From contig JBBKWQ010000230.1 in the NCBI GenBank assembly GCA_037969115.1, positions 1 through 9,733 of the forward strand: a DNA stretch of 9,733 nt, in the 5' to 3' direction. The position numbers were made by a program, and so were the translations under genes. This document shows positions 1-7,031 of the stretch, piece after piece (the stretch's first letter is position 1; the number at the start of each line of letters is the position of its first letter). Origin of the DNA: JBBKWQ01 sp037969115. Its GTDB lineage: Bacteria > Actinomycetota > Acidimicrobiia > Acidimicrobiales > Ilumatobacteraceae. The notes below the pieces were generated by a model, which did no database searches, was not told where the DNA came from, and saw nothing but the letters and a program-made list of their open reading frames with translations.

Positions 1-666
1 CTGGCGTATTGGCGCTACGGCCTCTTCCTGAAGCAAGGTCAGCATCTGCTGAATGCGATCACGGTCATTCCTGGATCCAACTCCGTCTTTCGAACCGATG
101 TGATGACGGTGTTGCTGCAGCGAGAAGTGCGCTACATCGTCGACGACACACAATGGCTGCTCGACATCCAAACCGAGAAGCTTGGTCGCGTCGTCTACGC
201 CAGGTCCGCACGCGCCTACGTGCAGGATCCCGCCGTGTTCGCCGAGTGGTACAGCCAAACACTGCGTTGGCTACACGGCACGATGCAAGGTGTTCGCGGT
301 CATCGAATCGGGCGAACGTGGTCGTGGTTCTCCCTCTCCTATTCGGCCCTCATCGTCGACTGGATCCTCTACGTACTCGTCTGGCCGCTCGTGCTCGCCT
401 TCGTGTTCTTCCAAGCCTGGGCCGAGCACCGTCTTGGGATCGCACTGACCGTCTACCTCGGTGGGTACGCAGCCTGGGCCAGCATTGGGGCAATTGTGCT
501 GAAGAACTGGCGTCTTCCTTTCATGTTCCCGACATTGATATTGATGGACTGGGCGCAACGGGTCGTGTTCTTCCATGCGTTCTTCCGAACCTGGCTCGTT
601 CCTGTTTCCGAGTGCAAGTGGGATTCTCCCGCTCGCCACGACACACGACGAGAGGCACTGATATGA
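1..666 (+). CDS. Processive family-2 glycosyltransferase, C-terminal part (5' end outside window)
   Basis: The reading frame is open from the first base to TGA at 664-666, so the gene begins upstream of the window; the GTG at 100 is only an internal codon. What remains resembles the second half of a membrane GT-A polymerase of the cellulose/hyaluronan/poly-GlcNAc synthase group, which polymerises sugars from nucleotide-sugars at the inner membrane and moves the chain outward. Visible marks are IPGSNSVFR near 67-93 (acceptor-side segment), VDDTQW at 139-156 where the family usually has a TED-type catalytic Asp, and QTLRW at 256-270, matching the QxxRW motif of processive enzymes. Three hydrophobic stretches follow (about 325-415, 430-500 and 520-600), then a short polar tail containing CKWDSPAR. 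The last codons overlap the next gene by ATGA. The sugar and polymer cannot be told from this part. Family placement is fairly secure; substrate is unknown. Confidence 0.85.
   Translation: MAYWRYGLFLKQGQHLLNAITVIPGSNSVFRTDVMTVLLQREVRYIVDDTQWLLDIQTEKLGRVVYARSARAYVQDPAVFAEWYSQTLRWLHGTMQGVRGHRIGRTWSWFSLSYSALIVDWILYVLVWPLVLAFVFFQAWAEHRLGIALTVYLGGYAAWASIGAIVLKNWRLPFMFPTLILMDWAQRVVFFHAFFRTWLVPVSECKWDSPARHDTRREALI
651..655 (+). promoter_or_regulatory. Shine-Dalgarno site of the small LPVTG protein gene
   Basis: AGAGG lies 7 nt before the ATG at 663, inside the last codons of the glycosyltransferase gene. It selects 663 as the start of the small gene rather than the in-frame upstream codons, and together with the ATGA overlap it indicates translational coupling. 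Confidence 0.6.
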
Positions 667-989
667 GCAATACGTTGACGAGCGAAGTCGGCCTCACGCC
701 CCTCCCCGTGACCGGCGCCGGCCCGTTCACGATGATCGTCGGCATCGTCGGCCTCACCTCGGTCGCAATCGGCGGACTTCTCGCTCAAATCGCGCGACGT
801 CACGAAGAGGTCGCAAGCCCAGCAGGTGTCGGCGTCGAAACGCAGGGCGGATGGTCTGACGTGCAGATCGCTCCTGCGATGATGGCCGATGCGGTCCGCT
901 GGCTCGACATGCAGCTTGCGCCCGCAATCCTGGCCGATCCGGTCCGATGGCTCGACGCTCAGCTCTCCTTTCCAGCTCACTACGCCTGA
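663..989 (+). CDS. Small single-pass membrane protein with N-terminal LPVTG motif and 16-residue repeats
   Basis: This is a 108-residue protein of unrecognised family. Its ATG overlaps the glycosyltransferase stop (ATGA, 663-666), so the two genes are probably one operon and translationally coupled. Residues 14-18 are LPVTG, residues 22-43 form one strongly hydrophobic helix, and ARR follows at 44-46. This order (LPxTG, hydrophobic helix, basic residues) is that of a sortase sorting signal, but here it sits at the N-terminus with no signal peptide and no exported domain before it. The remaining 60 residues contain two near-identical 16-residue units (66-81 and 82-97, each ending in VRWL) and the start of a third. 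By the positive-inside rule, residues 1-21 would face outward and the repeat tail would be cytoplasmic. A role as accessory subunit of the neighbouring polymerase is a guess from gene order. The frame could be opened back to position 9, but that part only shadows the glycosyltransferase gene. Confidence 0.7.
   Translation: MSNTLTSEVGLTPLPVTGAGPFTMIVGIVGLTSVAIGGLLAQIARRHEEVASPAGVGVETQGGWSDVQIAPAMMADAVRWLDMQLAPAILADPVRWLDAQLSFPAHYA
858..965 (+). repeat. 48-bp in-frame tandem repeat (two copies plus 12 bp of a third)
   Basis: Copy 1 is 858-905, copy 2 is 906-953, and a partial third unit covers 954-965. The protein units are of the form D-x-Q-(I/L)-A-P-A-(M/I)-(M/L)-A-D-(A/P)-V-R-W-L. The two copies differ mainly at synonymous or conservative positions, which suggests the duplication has been kept at protein level. 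The pattern of Leu, Trp and Val with spaced charges suits an amphipathic helix. Confidence 0.8.
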
Positions 990-996
990 GCGACTT

Positions 997-1020
997 GAGA
1001 TCCGCACGATGGCGGACCTC
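997..1020 (-). terminator. Hairpin in the convergent gap, candidate terminator
   Basis: GAGATCCGC (997-1005) and GCGGACCTC (1012-1020) flank a 6-nt loop. In minus-strand RNA all nine positions pair, one as a G-U wobble; in plus-strand RNA the same position is an A-C mismatch, so the structure favours the giant minus-strand gene that ends at 1051. No T-tract follows on either strand, so it is not a canonical intrinsic terminator. Confidence 0.4.
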
Positions 1021-1050
1021 TCACCTCCGACGAGGCCGTCACGCAGAGAC

Positions 1051-4000
1051 CTATCCGGCGGTCTCCCATTCGGGACAGGTGGCGTGATACGGCGCGTCCG
1101 GCCAGAATTGATCCCACTCCTCGGGTGTCATGTTGCGTCCGGCTGCGCGGCAGGCGATGTCAGGCCATTCTTCTGGCGTGAGGTTCCAGACCAGGAAGTG
1201 GTCGCTCGTTGCGGTCACGGCGCCACGCCCCCCGTCGGCGATCGCTGTACCGAATTCAAGGTTGTTCGAAGGGAACTGGTCGCCGATCAACTCTCCCGTC
1301 GCAGCGTCGACGATGTTGAATCCTTGGCCAGCGACCACGACGTAGCGACCGTCATCAGTGAACTCGAGCGCGTTGATCGAGTAAATCGAGGCCGGTGAGA
1401 TCGTTTCGACTGCGAGCGCACGCGCTTTCCCCGACTCGAGATCGTGAACGAGGAGTCCGCCGCCCGAGTCCAAGATCACCAGTTGCTGGCCGTCTGGCGA
1501 GAACGCGACGTGGTGGTACGTCTCGGTCGAAGGTGCTTCCACGGCAGCGACAAGAGACCAGGTCGCGGTCTCCCATATACCAACTCCTACACCGTTCGAC
1601 GCGGCGAAATACTGCCCATCGGCACTGAAGTCGGCGAAGAAGACGCCGATGCCCCCCGGGAGTAAATCGGTCAGTGTGGTCACGAGTTCTGCGGTTGCAG
1701 CCTTGTAGATGTTGACCTCTGGATCCTCGAGGTCGCCCAACGCTCCGACGGCTATCGATTCTCCATCTGGGCTGACTTCGATCGAGGCCCACGTCTGGGC
1801 GAACAGGTCGGGCGTCATCGGGGTGAGCGTGCGGGGATCGGCGATTTCGATCGTTCGGTCGAGCGAGGAGAACGCGATCAGATCGCTGCTGCTGTTGAAG
1901 AAGATCCAATTACTGCCGACCTGGTCCTGTTGAATCGATGTGCGACGCTCCATGTCCCAAACCACCCCACTTGACGCGAATGATCTCTCCAGGTGGAACG
2001 CTGCCAGCTGCGCGCCATCGGTGCTGAGCGTGGCCACGTTGGCGCCGGCCCGTTCGATTCCCTGCGCGATGAGCTGGTCACCATCGAGCGACCAGAGACT
2101 TAAGCCGTCGGCGTCGAGGGCGACCAACATCGATTCGTCTTCGGTGGCGACGACCCGTGCGAGCGGAGAGAGGCCGTCGAGTTCCGCAGACACCAGCCCG
2201 TTGTCGATCAATTGATTTCCAACGATGAGGCCTCCGTCGTTCAATTCGGTGACTTGACGCAAGAAGCCAGATGTCTCCATCTCCCACAATGGAAGTCCGT
2301 TGTCGGCGTTGCTGGCGGTCAGTGCGATGCTCAACACGTAGAGAACGGTTCCATCTTCGCTGAAGCGGAGTTCGCTGACGACGTTTTCGAGTTGAGGCAG
2401 CGTCTCGATTGCAGGCTCAGTCGGCGGACCGCCATCGACGAGACCAAACAGGATGCCCGGCAAGGGCTCGAGTGGTTCGACGTCGGTTCGCCAACGCTCT
2501 GGATCGCTTCGCGTCCGCGTCTGTTTTGCCGAAGCCGTTTCTACGTCCCACACCGTCGTCGAGCCCTGAGCATCTTGCGTGGCAGCAAGTGTCGCGTCTC
2601 CGTTTATGGCTGCGGAGGTGACCCGCACGGGATGGCGACCCAAGCGAATCGTTTCGGTCGACGTCTGGACTTCGACCCTGCCGTCAGCGAACCCCAACAG
2701 CAGCGACCCGTCCAGGCCGACTTCGACGGTCGTGACCTCGCCAGCGACGGGGAGCACCACTGCCTCAGACGAGCCGGGTTCCACAGTCATCACACCACCG
2801 GAACCTGTCGCAGTGGCGAAACGTCCAGCCGCGACCGATCCGTCCACGTACGTTCCCCAGCTCGGCGAATTGGACGACGCCGGCGTCGACTTCACCAGCT
2901 CGCGACGTTCGAGGTCATAGACATCGATGGAATTCGTGGTGCGGACGACGGCGGTCTGATCGTCGAGCAGACCGAGCCACTGGTCGTTCGCCCAGCCGGT
3001 CCTGAGCGGGATCGTTCCGAGGTATCCGTCGGTTCGTTGCAGGGTCGACAACAGCGCTCCGAGCGTGTCCGGGCCCGGTGCTCGATCGTAGACCTCGCGC
3101 GCCAGAAGGAGCGCGAGCGTCGGCGCGTCAGCCCGGAGGTTGGCCGAGCGCAGGATCTGCTGCTGAATCACTGCGCTCTCACGAGCTTGGCGCTCGAGTT
3201 CTGCAGCGTCGAGGGCCTCGTCCCCCAGGGCTGCGGCTTCGTCGCGCGCCAACTCGGCATCATCTCGCGCCTGCTCGGCCGCGACGCGTGACTCCGCTTC
3301 CAGCTGGGCGAGCTCCTCAGCAGTTTGCCGTTGACGTTCGGCCTCCGCCGCGCTGTCGGTCGCATCGTTGCGCTGGAACACGGCGACGACGGCCGCGAGC
3401 GTCGCGAGGGCCGCCAGGAGGGCGACCGCAGACAGCACACCTCGACGCCGGCGCCTTCCTGCCGCCGTTGCCGTGTCGCTGACGACGCGGGACTCGTGGA
3501 GAAAGCCATGTTCGGTCTCGGTCAGCCGCACGTCTGTCGAGTTCGCCCACTGCTCGTACTGGTCGAGCTGTCCGCCGCCGAACAGGAAACTGTGCTCGCG
3601 TTCGCTCGCATCCCATTCGGTGGCGGCTGTCTCGAGCCGCCGCTCGAGGAGCAGATCCTCACGGCGTTCGTCGACCCAGGTCCGGTAGCGCGGCCATTGG
3701 CGGATCAGCGCTTCGTGAGCGACCTCGACCGTTGGCCCGCGGGTGACCGGATCGCGATCGAACGACAACAAGCGGAAGGATCCATACGCATCGAGAACGG
3801 TGTCGAGTGCCGCCTCGCCGAGGCCGAGCGAGTCGAGCTCGGAGCGGCGCACGCGGCGGCGGGTGTCGTCACCCGTCTCGTCGACAGCGACGAGTCGAAG
3901 GAAGACCTCACGGGCGGCTTCTCTCGATGCTGCGGGAAGGCCCTCATAGATCTCCTCGGCACGCAGCGTGAGTGCCCCGGCCACTCCACCCGTGCGCTCG

Positions 4001-6921
4001 TATCCGGCGAACGTGAGCGCGGCATCATCGGAGCTACGCACGAGTTCGGTGAGCGCGTATTGGAGCAGCGGTAGCGCGCCTGGCTCGTCGGCGACGTCGT
4101 GGACGATACGCGGGATCAGGCCCGCCTCGAACTCGAGCCCAGCCGCGGCCGCGGGTTGCGCGATCGCCTGCGTCAGCTCGTCATGGCTGGGCATCGCGAT
4201 CGGGACGAGACTCGTGCGCAGGAGTGCTCCAAACTCCGGGTCCACCAGCGGCCGGTCGAAGTGATCGGCTCGCATTGTGATGACGATGCGCACGCGGCTT
4301 CGCTCGTCACCGGCCACCGTGACGAGACTCGCGAGGAACCGCCGGCGGGCATCGTCGTCCTGGGTGAGGAGGAAGAGCTCCTCGAACTGGTCGATCACCA
4401 GGAGTAATTCGCTTTCGTCATCGGGGAGCAGTTGCTTCGACATGCGGAGAAGCCCGCGGTCGTCGGCCAGGAGCTCGCCGAGTAGACCGTCCTGCCGATC
4501 GACGGCGACTCGAAGCAGTGCTGCCTCCAATTCCTCGAACGGATACGAACCGGGGAACATGTCCGTGACGAGAACTGCACCCGGGCCGGTCGCTGACATC
4601 CGCCGGATCTGGGGTAACAGGCCCGCACGGACCAGGCTGGACTTGCCGCTGCCCGAAGGTCCGACGACGGCGGTGAGGCGGTGGGTTGAGACGTGATCCA
4701 CGAGCTCTCGAACGAGCTGGTCTCGACCGAAGTAGTCGTGGGCGTCGGTCTCGGCAAAGGCCCGCAGACCTTTGTACGGGTTTCGAACCTCGGCGGAGCC
4801 GGCGCGCCGCTGGTGCGTCACCACGTCAGCACCGAACGACTGACGCAGAGAGCGGAGGAAGTCGTCGACGCGGTCGAAACGTTTCGTCGGGTCGCGGTCG
4901 GTCGCTCGAGCGAGGACTTGATCGAGCGACGGTGGGAGGTCTTGACGGCGGTCCGCGATCGGCGCCGGCTGCTCGCCCAGCGCCGGACGATCGCCGACGA
5001 GGATTTCGTACGTCAACAGCGCAAGGCCGTACATGTCGGCGGCAAGTCCGACCTCCTCGCCGGCGAGTTCTTCGGGCGAGACGTACGCAACCGAACTCCC
5101 GACGGGCACGCCGACCGCCTCGACGTGATGCGATGCGATCCCAAAGTCGCTCAAATACGCGTTTCCCTCGCCGTCGAGCAGGACGTTCGCCGGTTTGAGA
5201 TCGCGGTGAATCACTCCCTGCCGGTGCGCGTAGTCGAGCGCAGCCCCAACTTGATCGAGCAGCTGCAGCGCCGCCGGGGGACGCCACGGCGCTCGTGCGA
5301 GCGATGTCGCCAAGCTGCCCCCACGCAAGACCTGCATCACGAGGTAGGCGCCGTCGGGATCTCGCCAGTAGTCGTACAGCGAGACGATGTGCGGATGCTC
5401 GAGCTGCGCGACGAACTGGGCCTCGGCCTCGAACCGTTTGACGAACTCGGCGCGGTTCGCGTGCTCGGGGCGGATCACCTTGATGGCGACCTCGCGCCCT
5501 ATGGCGGCCTGATATGCACGGTAGACGACCCCGTGTGCGCCCTCGCCGAGACGCTCACGCAGCTCGTAGCCGCGAATCGCCCGTCCGAACCCCTCGCGCA
5601 TCGTGGTTCTTGGTGCTCGGTCGGTTTGGAGGTTGGGAAACTCGTCTGGCACGCCGGGGATCACGAGTTGGTCGACGTCGAGGCGACCGACACCTCTGTA
5701 GTCGGCACTCCCGAGTTGTCGAATCGGAACCGGTGATCGCAAGGCGAGCTCGGCCGGGCAGAGCACCTGGCCGCCGTGTCCCGATGACATGAGCCGGCTG
5801 ACCCGATTCAGCGCCGGACCGAAGTAGTCGCCGCCTCGTACGGATGCCGGCCCTTCGTCTACGCCGATCCGTACCAGGACCGGCTGCGCAGTCGACCACT
5901 GCTCGGCGTGCAACGCCTGCTGAGCGTCGACGGCCGTCTGGAGCGCATCGGCCGCCGCGGCGAAGACTGCGAAGATCCCGTCACCCGTGCCCTTGAATAC
6001 AGTCCCCGCATTCGAGGCGACCGCATCGGCGAGTATCTCGTCGTGGCGAGCCACCGCTCGCTGCATCGCCTCGGGCTCAGCCTCCCACATCGCCGTCGAG
6101 TCCTCGATGTCGGTGGCCACGAACGCGAATCGATCCTCTGCGCTCGTGTCCTCGAGATCGAGCTCCGTTGCCTGCTCGAGGATCTGTTGGTGAAGCGCCT
6201 GAAGGCTCGGCCCCGGATTGATGCCGAGCTCGTCGACCAGTTCCGAGCGCGTCCGTTGGTAGGCCCGCAGCGCCTCGGTCTGACGGCCGGAGCGATACAG
6301 GGCCAGCATGTGTAACTCCCGGAACCGCTCCCGGTATGGATGTTCGGTGCAGAGAGTGGCGAGCTCGCCGACGACGTCGGTGTGACGACCCACGCGCAGG
6401 TGGCCGTCGACGCGAACTTCCAACGCCTGGAGCCGCAGTTCGGTCAGACGGGTGATTTCTGGGACCAAGGCGGACTCGTCGGCAAGGTCGGCGTAGGCCG
6501 GTCCACGCCACCTGGCGATTGCATCGGTGAGGACGCGCTCCGTACCGAGCGGATCGGTCCGCAATGTGGCCTTTGCGGCAGCCAACTCACGCTCGAACGA
6601 CACGACGTCCACACACAGATCCGCCGACTGGACCATGTAGCCGCCTGGAGCTGTTCGCAGCGGGAACGCGTCTCCCAGAATCCGGCGCAGATTGGAGACG
6701 TGTACTTGCACCGCCTTGCGGGCTGTCGGTGGCGGATCGGCGCCCCAGATCCTTTCGATCAGGCCGTCGGTGCTGACCACATGGTCGATGTCGGCGATGA
6801 GCACGGCGAGCGTGAGACGCTGCTTCGGTCCGCCGAGATCGAGTTCCGTGCCGCCCTTCAAGACGGTGAGTGGCCCGAGAACGTCGACGTCGTAGTCGGT
6901 TGTGGCCATCGGTTTCGCCAT
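1051..6921 (-). CDS. Giant membrane-anchored SARP/BTAD, cyclase, Ser/Thr kinase, nSTAND1, WD40 fusion regulator
   Basis: A 1956-residue multidomain signalling protein. Residues ~9-95 are an OmpR/SARP-type winged helix (ARKAVQVHVSNLRR at 67-80) and ~100-250 a BTAD helical domain (GINPGP near its end). Residues ~264-390 are a class III adenylyl/guanylyl cyclase domain: metal Asp271 and Asp314, Lys310, Asp365, Asn372 and Arg376 are present. Residues ~452-695 are a Hanks-type kinase with glycine loop 458-464, Lys481, HRD 572-574, Asn579 and DFG 592-594; SPE replaces APE at 615-617. Residues ~714-1130 are an nSTAND1 ATPase (GLRAF..DYFGRD, Walker A GPSGSGKS 754-761, Walker B Asp844 with QFEE). RRRRR precedes a transmembrane helix at 1161-1182, then a coiled coil (1183-1262) and about 12-14 WD40-like blades (~1298-1913). 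The tail has two Cys (1924, 1949). The basic cluster predicts the N-terminal half inside and the propeller outside. ATG 6921 is chosen over Met5 because of its ribosome site. Likely role: a transcription factor controlled by phosphorylation, ATP and an outside cue (inferred). Confidence 0.93.
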   Translation of the reverse strand: MAKPMATTDYDVDVLGPLTVLKGGTELDLGGPKQRLTLAVLIADIDHVVSTDGLIERIWGADPPPTARKAVQVHVSNLRRILGDAFPLRTAPGGYMVQSADLCVDVVSFERELAAAKATLRTDPLGTERVLTDAIARWRGPAYADLADESALVPEITRLTELRLQALEVRVDGHLRVGRHTDVVGELATLCTEHPYRERFRELHMLALYRSGRQTEALRAYQRTRSELVDELGINPGPSLQALHQQILEQATELDLEDTSAEDRFAFVATDIEDSTAMWEAEPEAMQRAVARHDEILADAVASNAGTVFKGTGDGIFAVFAAAADALQTAVDAQQALHAEQWSTAQPVLVRIGVDEGPASVRGGDYFGPALNRVSRLMSSGHGGQVLCPAELALRSPVPIRQLGSADYRGVGRLDVDQLVIPGVPDEFPNLQTDRAPRTTMREGFGRAIRGYELRERLGEGAHGVVYRAYQAAIGREVAIKVIRPEHANRAEFVKRFEAEAQFVAQLEHPHIVSLYDYWRDPDGAYLVMQVLRGGSLATSLARAPWRPPAALQLLDQVGAALDYAHRQGVIHRDLKPANVLLDGEGNAYLSDFGIASHHVEAVGVPVGSSVAYVSPEELAGEEVGLAADMYGLALLTYEILVGDRPALGEQPAPIADRRQDLPPSLDQVLARATDRDPTKRFDRVDDFLRSLRQSFGADVVTHQRRAGSAEVRNPYKGLRAFAETDAHDYFGRDQLVRELVDHVSTHRLTAVVGPSGSGKSSLVRAGLLPQIRRMSATGPGAVLVTDMFPGSYPFEELEAALLRVAVDRQDGLLGELLADDRGLLRMSKQLLPDDESELLLVIDQFEELFLLTQDDDARRRFLASLVTVAGDERSRVRIVITMRADHFDRPLVDPEFGALLRTSLVPIAMPSHDELTQAIAQPAAAAGLEFEAGLIPRIVHDVADEPGALPLLQYALTELVRSSDDAALTFAGYERTGGVAGALTLRAEEIYEGLPAASREAAREVFLRLVAVDETGDDTRRRVRRSELDSLGLGEAALDTVLDAYGSFRLLSFDRDPVTRGPTVEVAHEALIRQWPRYRTWVDERREDLLLERRLETAATEWDASEREHSFLFGGGQLDQYEQWANSTDVRLTETEHGFLHESRVVSDTATAAGRRRRRGVLSAVALLAALATLAAVVAVFQRNDATDSAAEAERQRQTAEELAQLEAESRVAAEQARDDAELARDEAAALGDEALDAAELERQARESAVIQQQILRSANLRADAPTLALLLAREVYDRAPGPDTLGALLSTLQRTDGYLGTIPLRTGWANDQWLGLLDDQTAVVRTTNSIDVYDLERRELVKSTPASSNSPSWGTYVDGSVAAGRFATATGSGGVMTVEPGSSEAVVLPVAGEVTTVEVGLDGSLLLGFADGRVEVQTSTETIRLGRHPVRVTSAAINGDATLAATQDAQGSTTVWDVETASAKQTRTRSDPERWRTDVEPLEPLPGILFGLVDGGPPTEPAIETLPQLENVVSELRFSEDGTVLYVLSIALTASNADNGLPLWEMETSGFLRQVTELNDGGLIVGNQLIDNGLVSAELDGLSPLARVVATEDESMLVALDADGLSLWSLDGDQLIAQGIERAGANVATLSTDGAQLAAFHLERSFASSGVVWDMERRTSIQQDQVGSNWIFFNSSSDLIAFSSLDRTIEIADPRTLTPMTPDLFAQTWASIEVSPDGESIAVGALGDLEDPEVNIYKAATAELVTTLTDLLPGGIGVFFADFSADGQYFAASNGVGVGIWETATWSLVAAVEAPSTETYHHVAFSPDGQQLVILDSGGGLLVHDLESGKARALAVETISPASIYSINALEFTDDGRYVVVAGQGFNIVDAATGELIGDQFPSNNLEFGTAIADGGRGAVTATSDHFLVWNLTPEEWPDIACRAAGRNMTPEEWDQFWPDAPYHATCPEWETAG

Positions 6922-6929
6922 GTCCGGAA

Positions 6930-6938
6930 TCCCCTTCC
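6930..6938 (-). promoter_or_regulatory. Shine-Dalgarno site of the giant regulator gene
   Basis: The minus strand reads GGAAGGGGA, ending 8 nt before the ATG at 6919-6921. The alternative ATG at 6907-6909 has no such site, so the upstream start is preferred. Confidence 0.65.
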
Positions 6939-6995
6939 GTGTCCATAGTCCACCACATGGGTAAAGGTTCGGTTACAGGGTCCAGCTCTGAGGCC

Positions 6996-7017
6996 GCTGC
7001 GGTCCCTCCGGCGCAGC
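6996..7017 (-). terminator. Short inverted repeat after the propeller gene, weak terminator candidate
   Basis: GCTGCG (6996-7001) and CGCAGC (7012-7017) form a perfect 6-bp stem with a 10-nt loop, 15 bp past the stop of the secreted propeller gene and within the 110-bp gap before the regulator start. There is no T-tract. The remainder of this gap (6922-7031) shows no gene and no convincing promoter hexamers. Confidence 0.25.
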
Positions 7018-7031
7018 ACGTAGAGGCTGGT

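Noticed and set aside
9..662. Upstream extension of the small LPVTG protein to an ATG at position 9
   Set aside because: This part is Arg/Ser-rich and out of frame with the glycosyltransferase, which has clear motifs there. A Shine-Dalgarno site and ATGA overlap support the start at 663.
2212..3291. 359-codon plus-strand open frame inside the giant gene
   Set aside because: It is antisense to the WD40-like and coiled-coil region, low in hydrophobic order and without motifs; it is a shadow of the real frame.
4693..5736. 347-codon plus-strand open frame inside the giant gene
   Set aside because: It runs antisense to the kinase domain, whose catalytic motifs are all readable on the minus strand.
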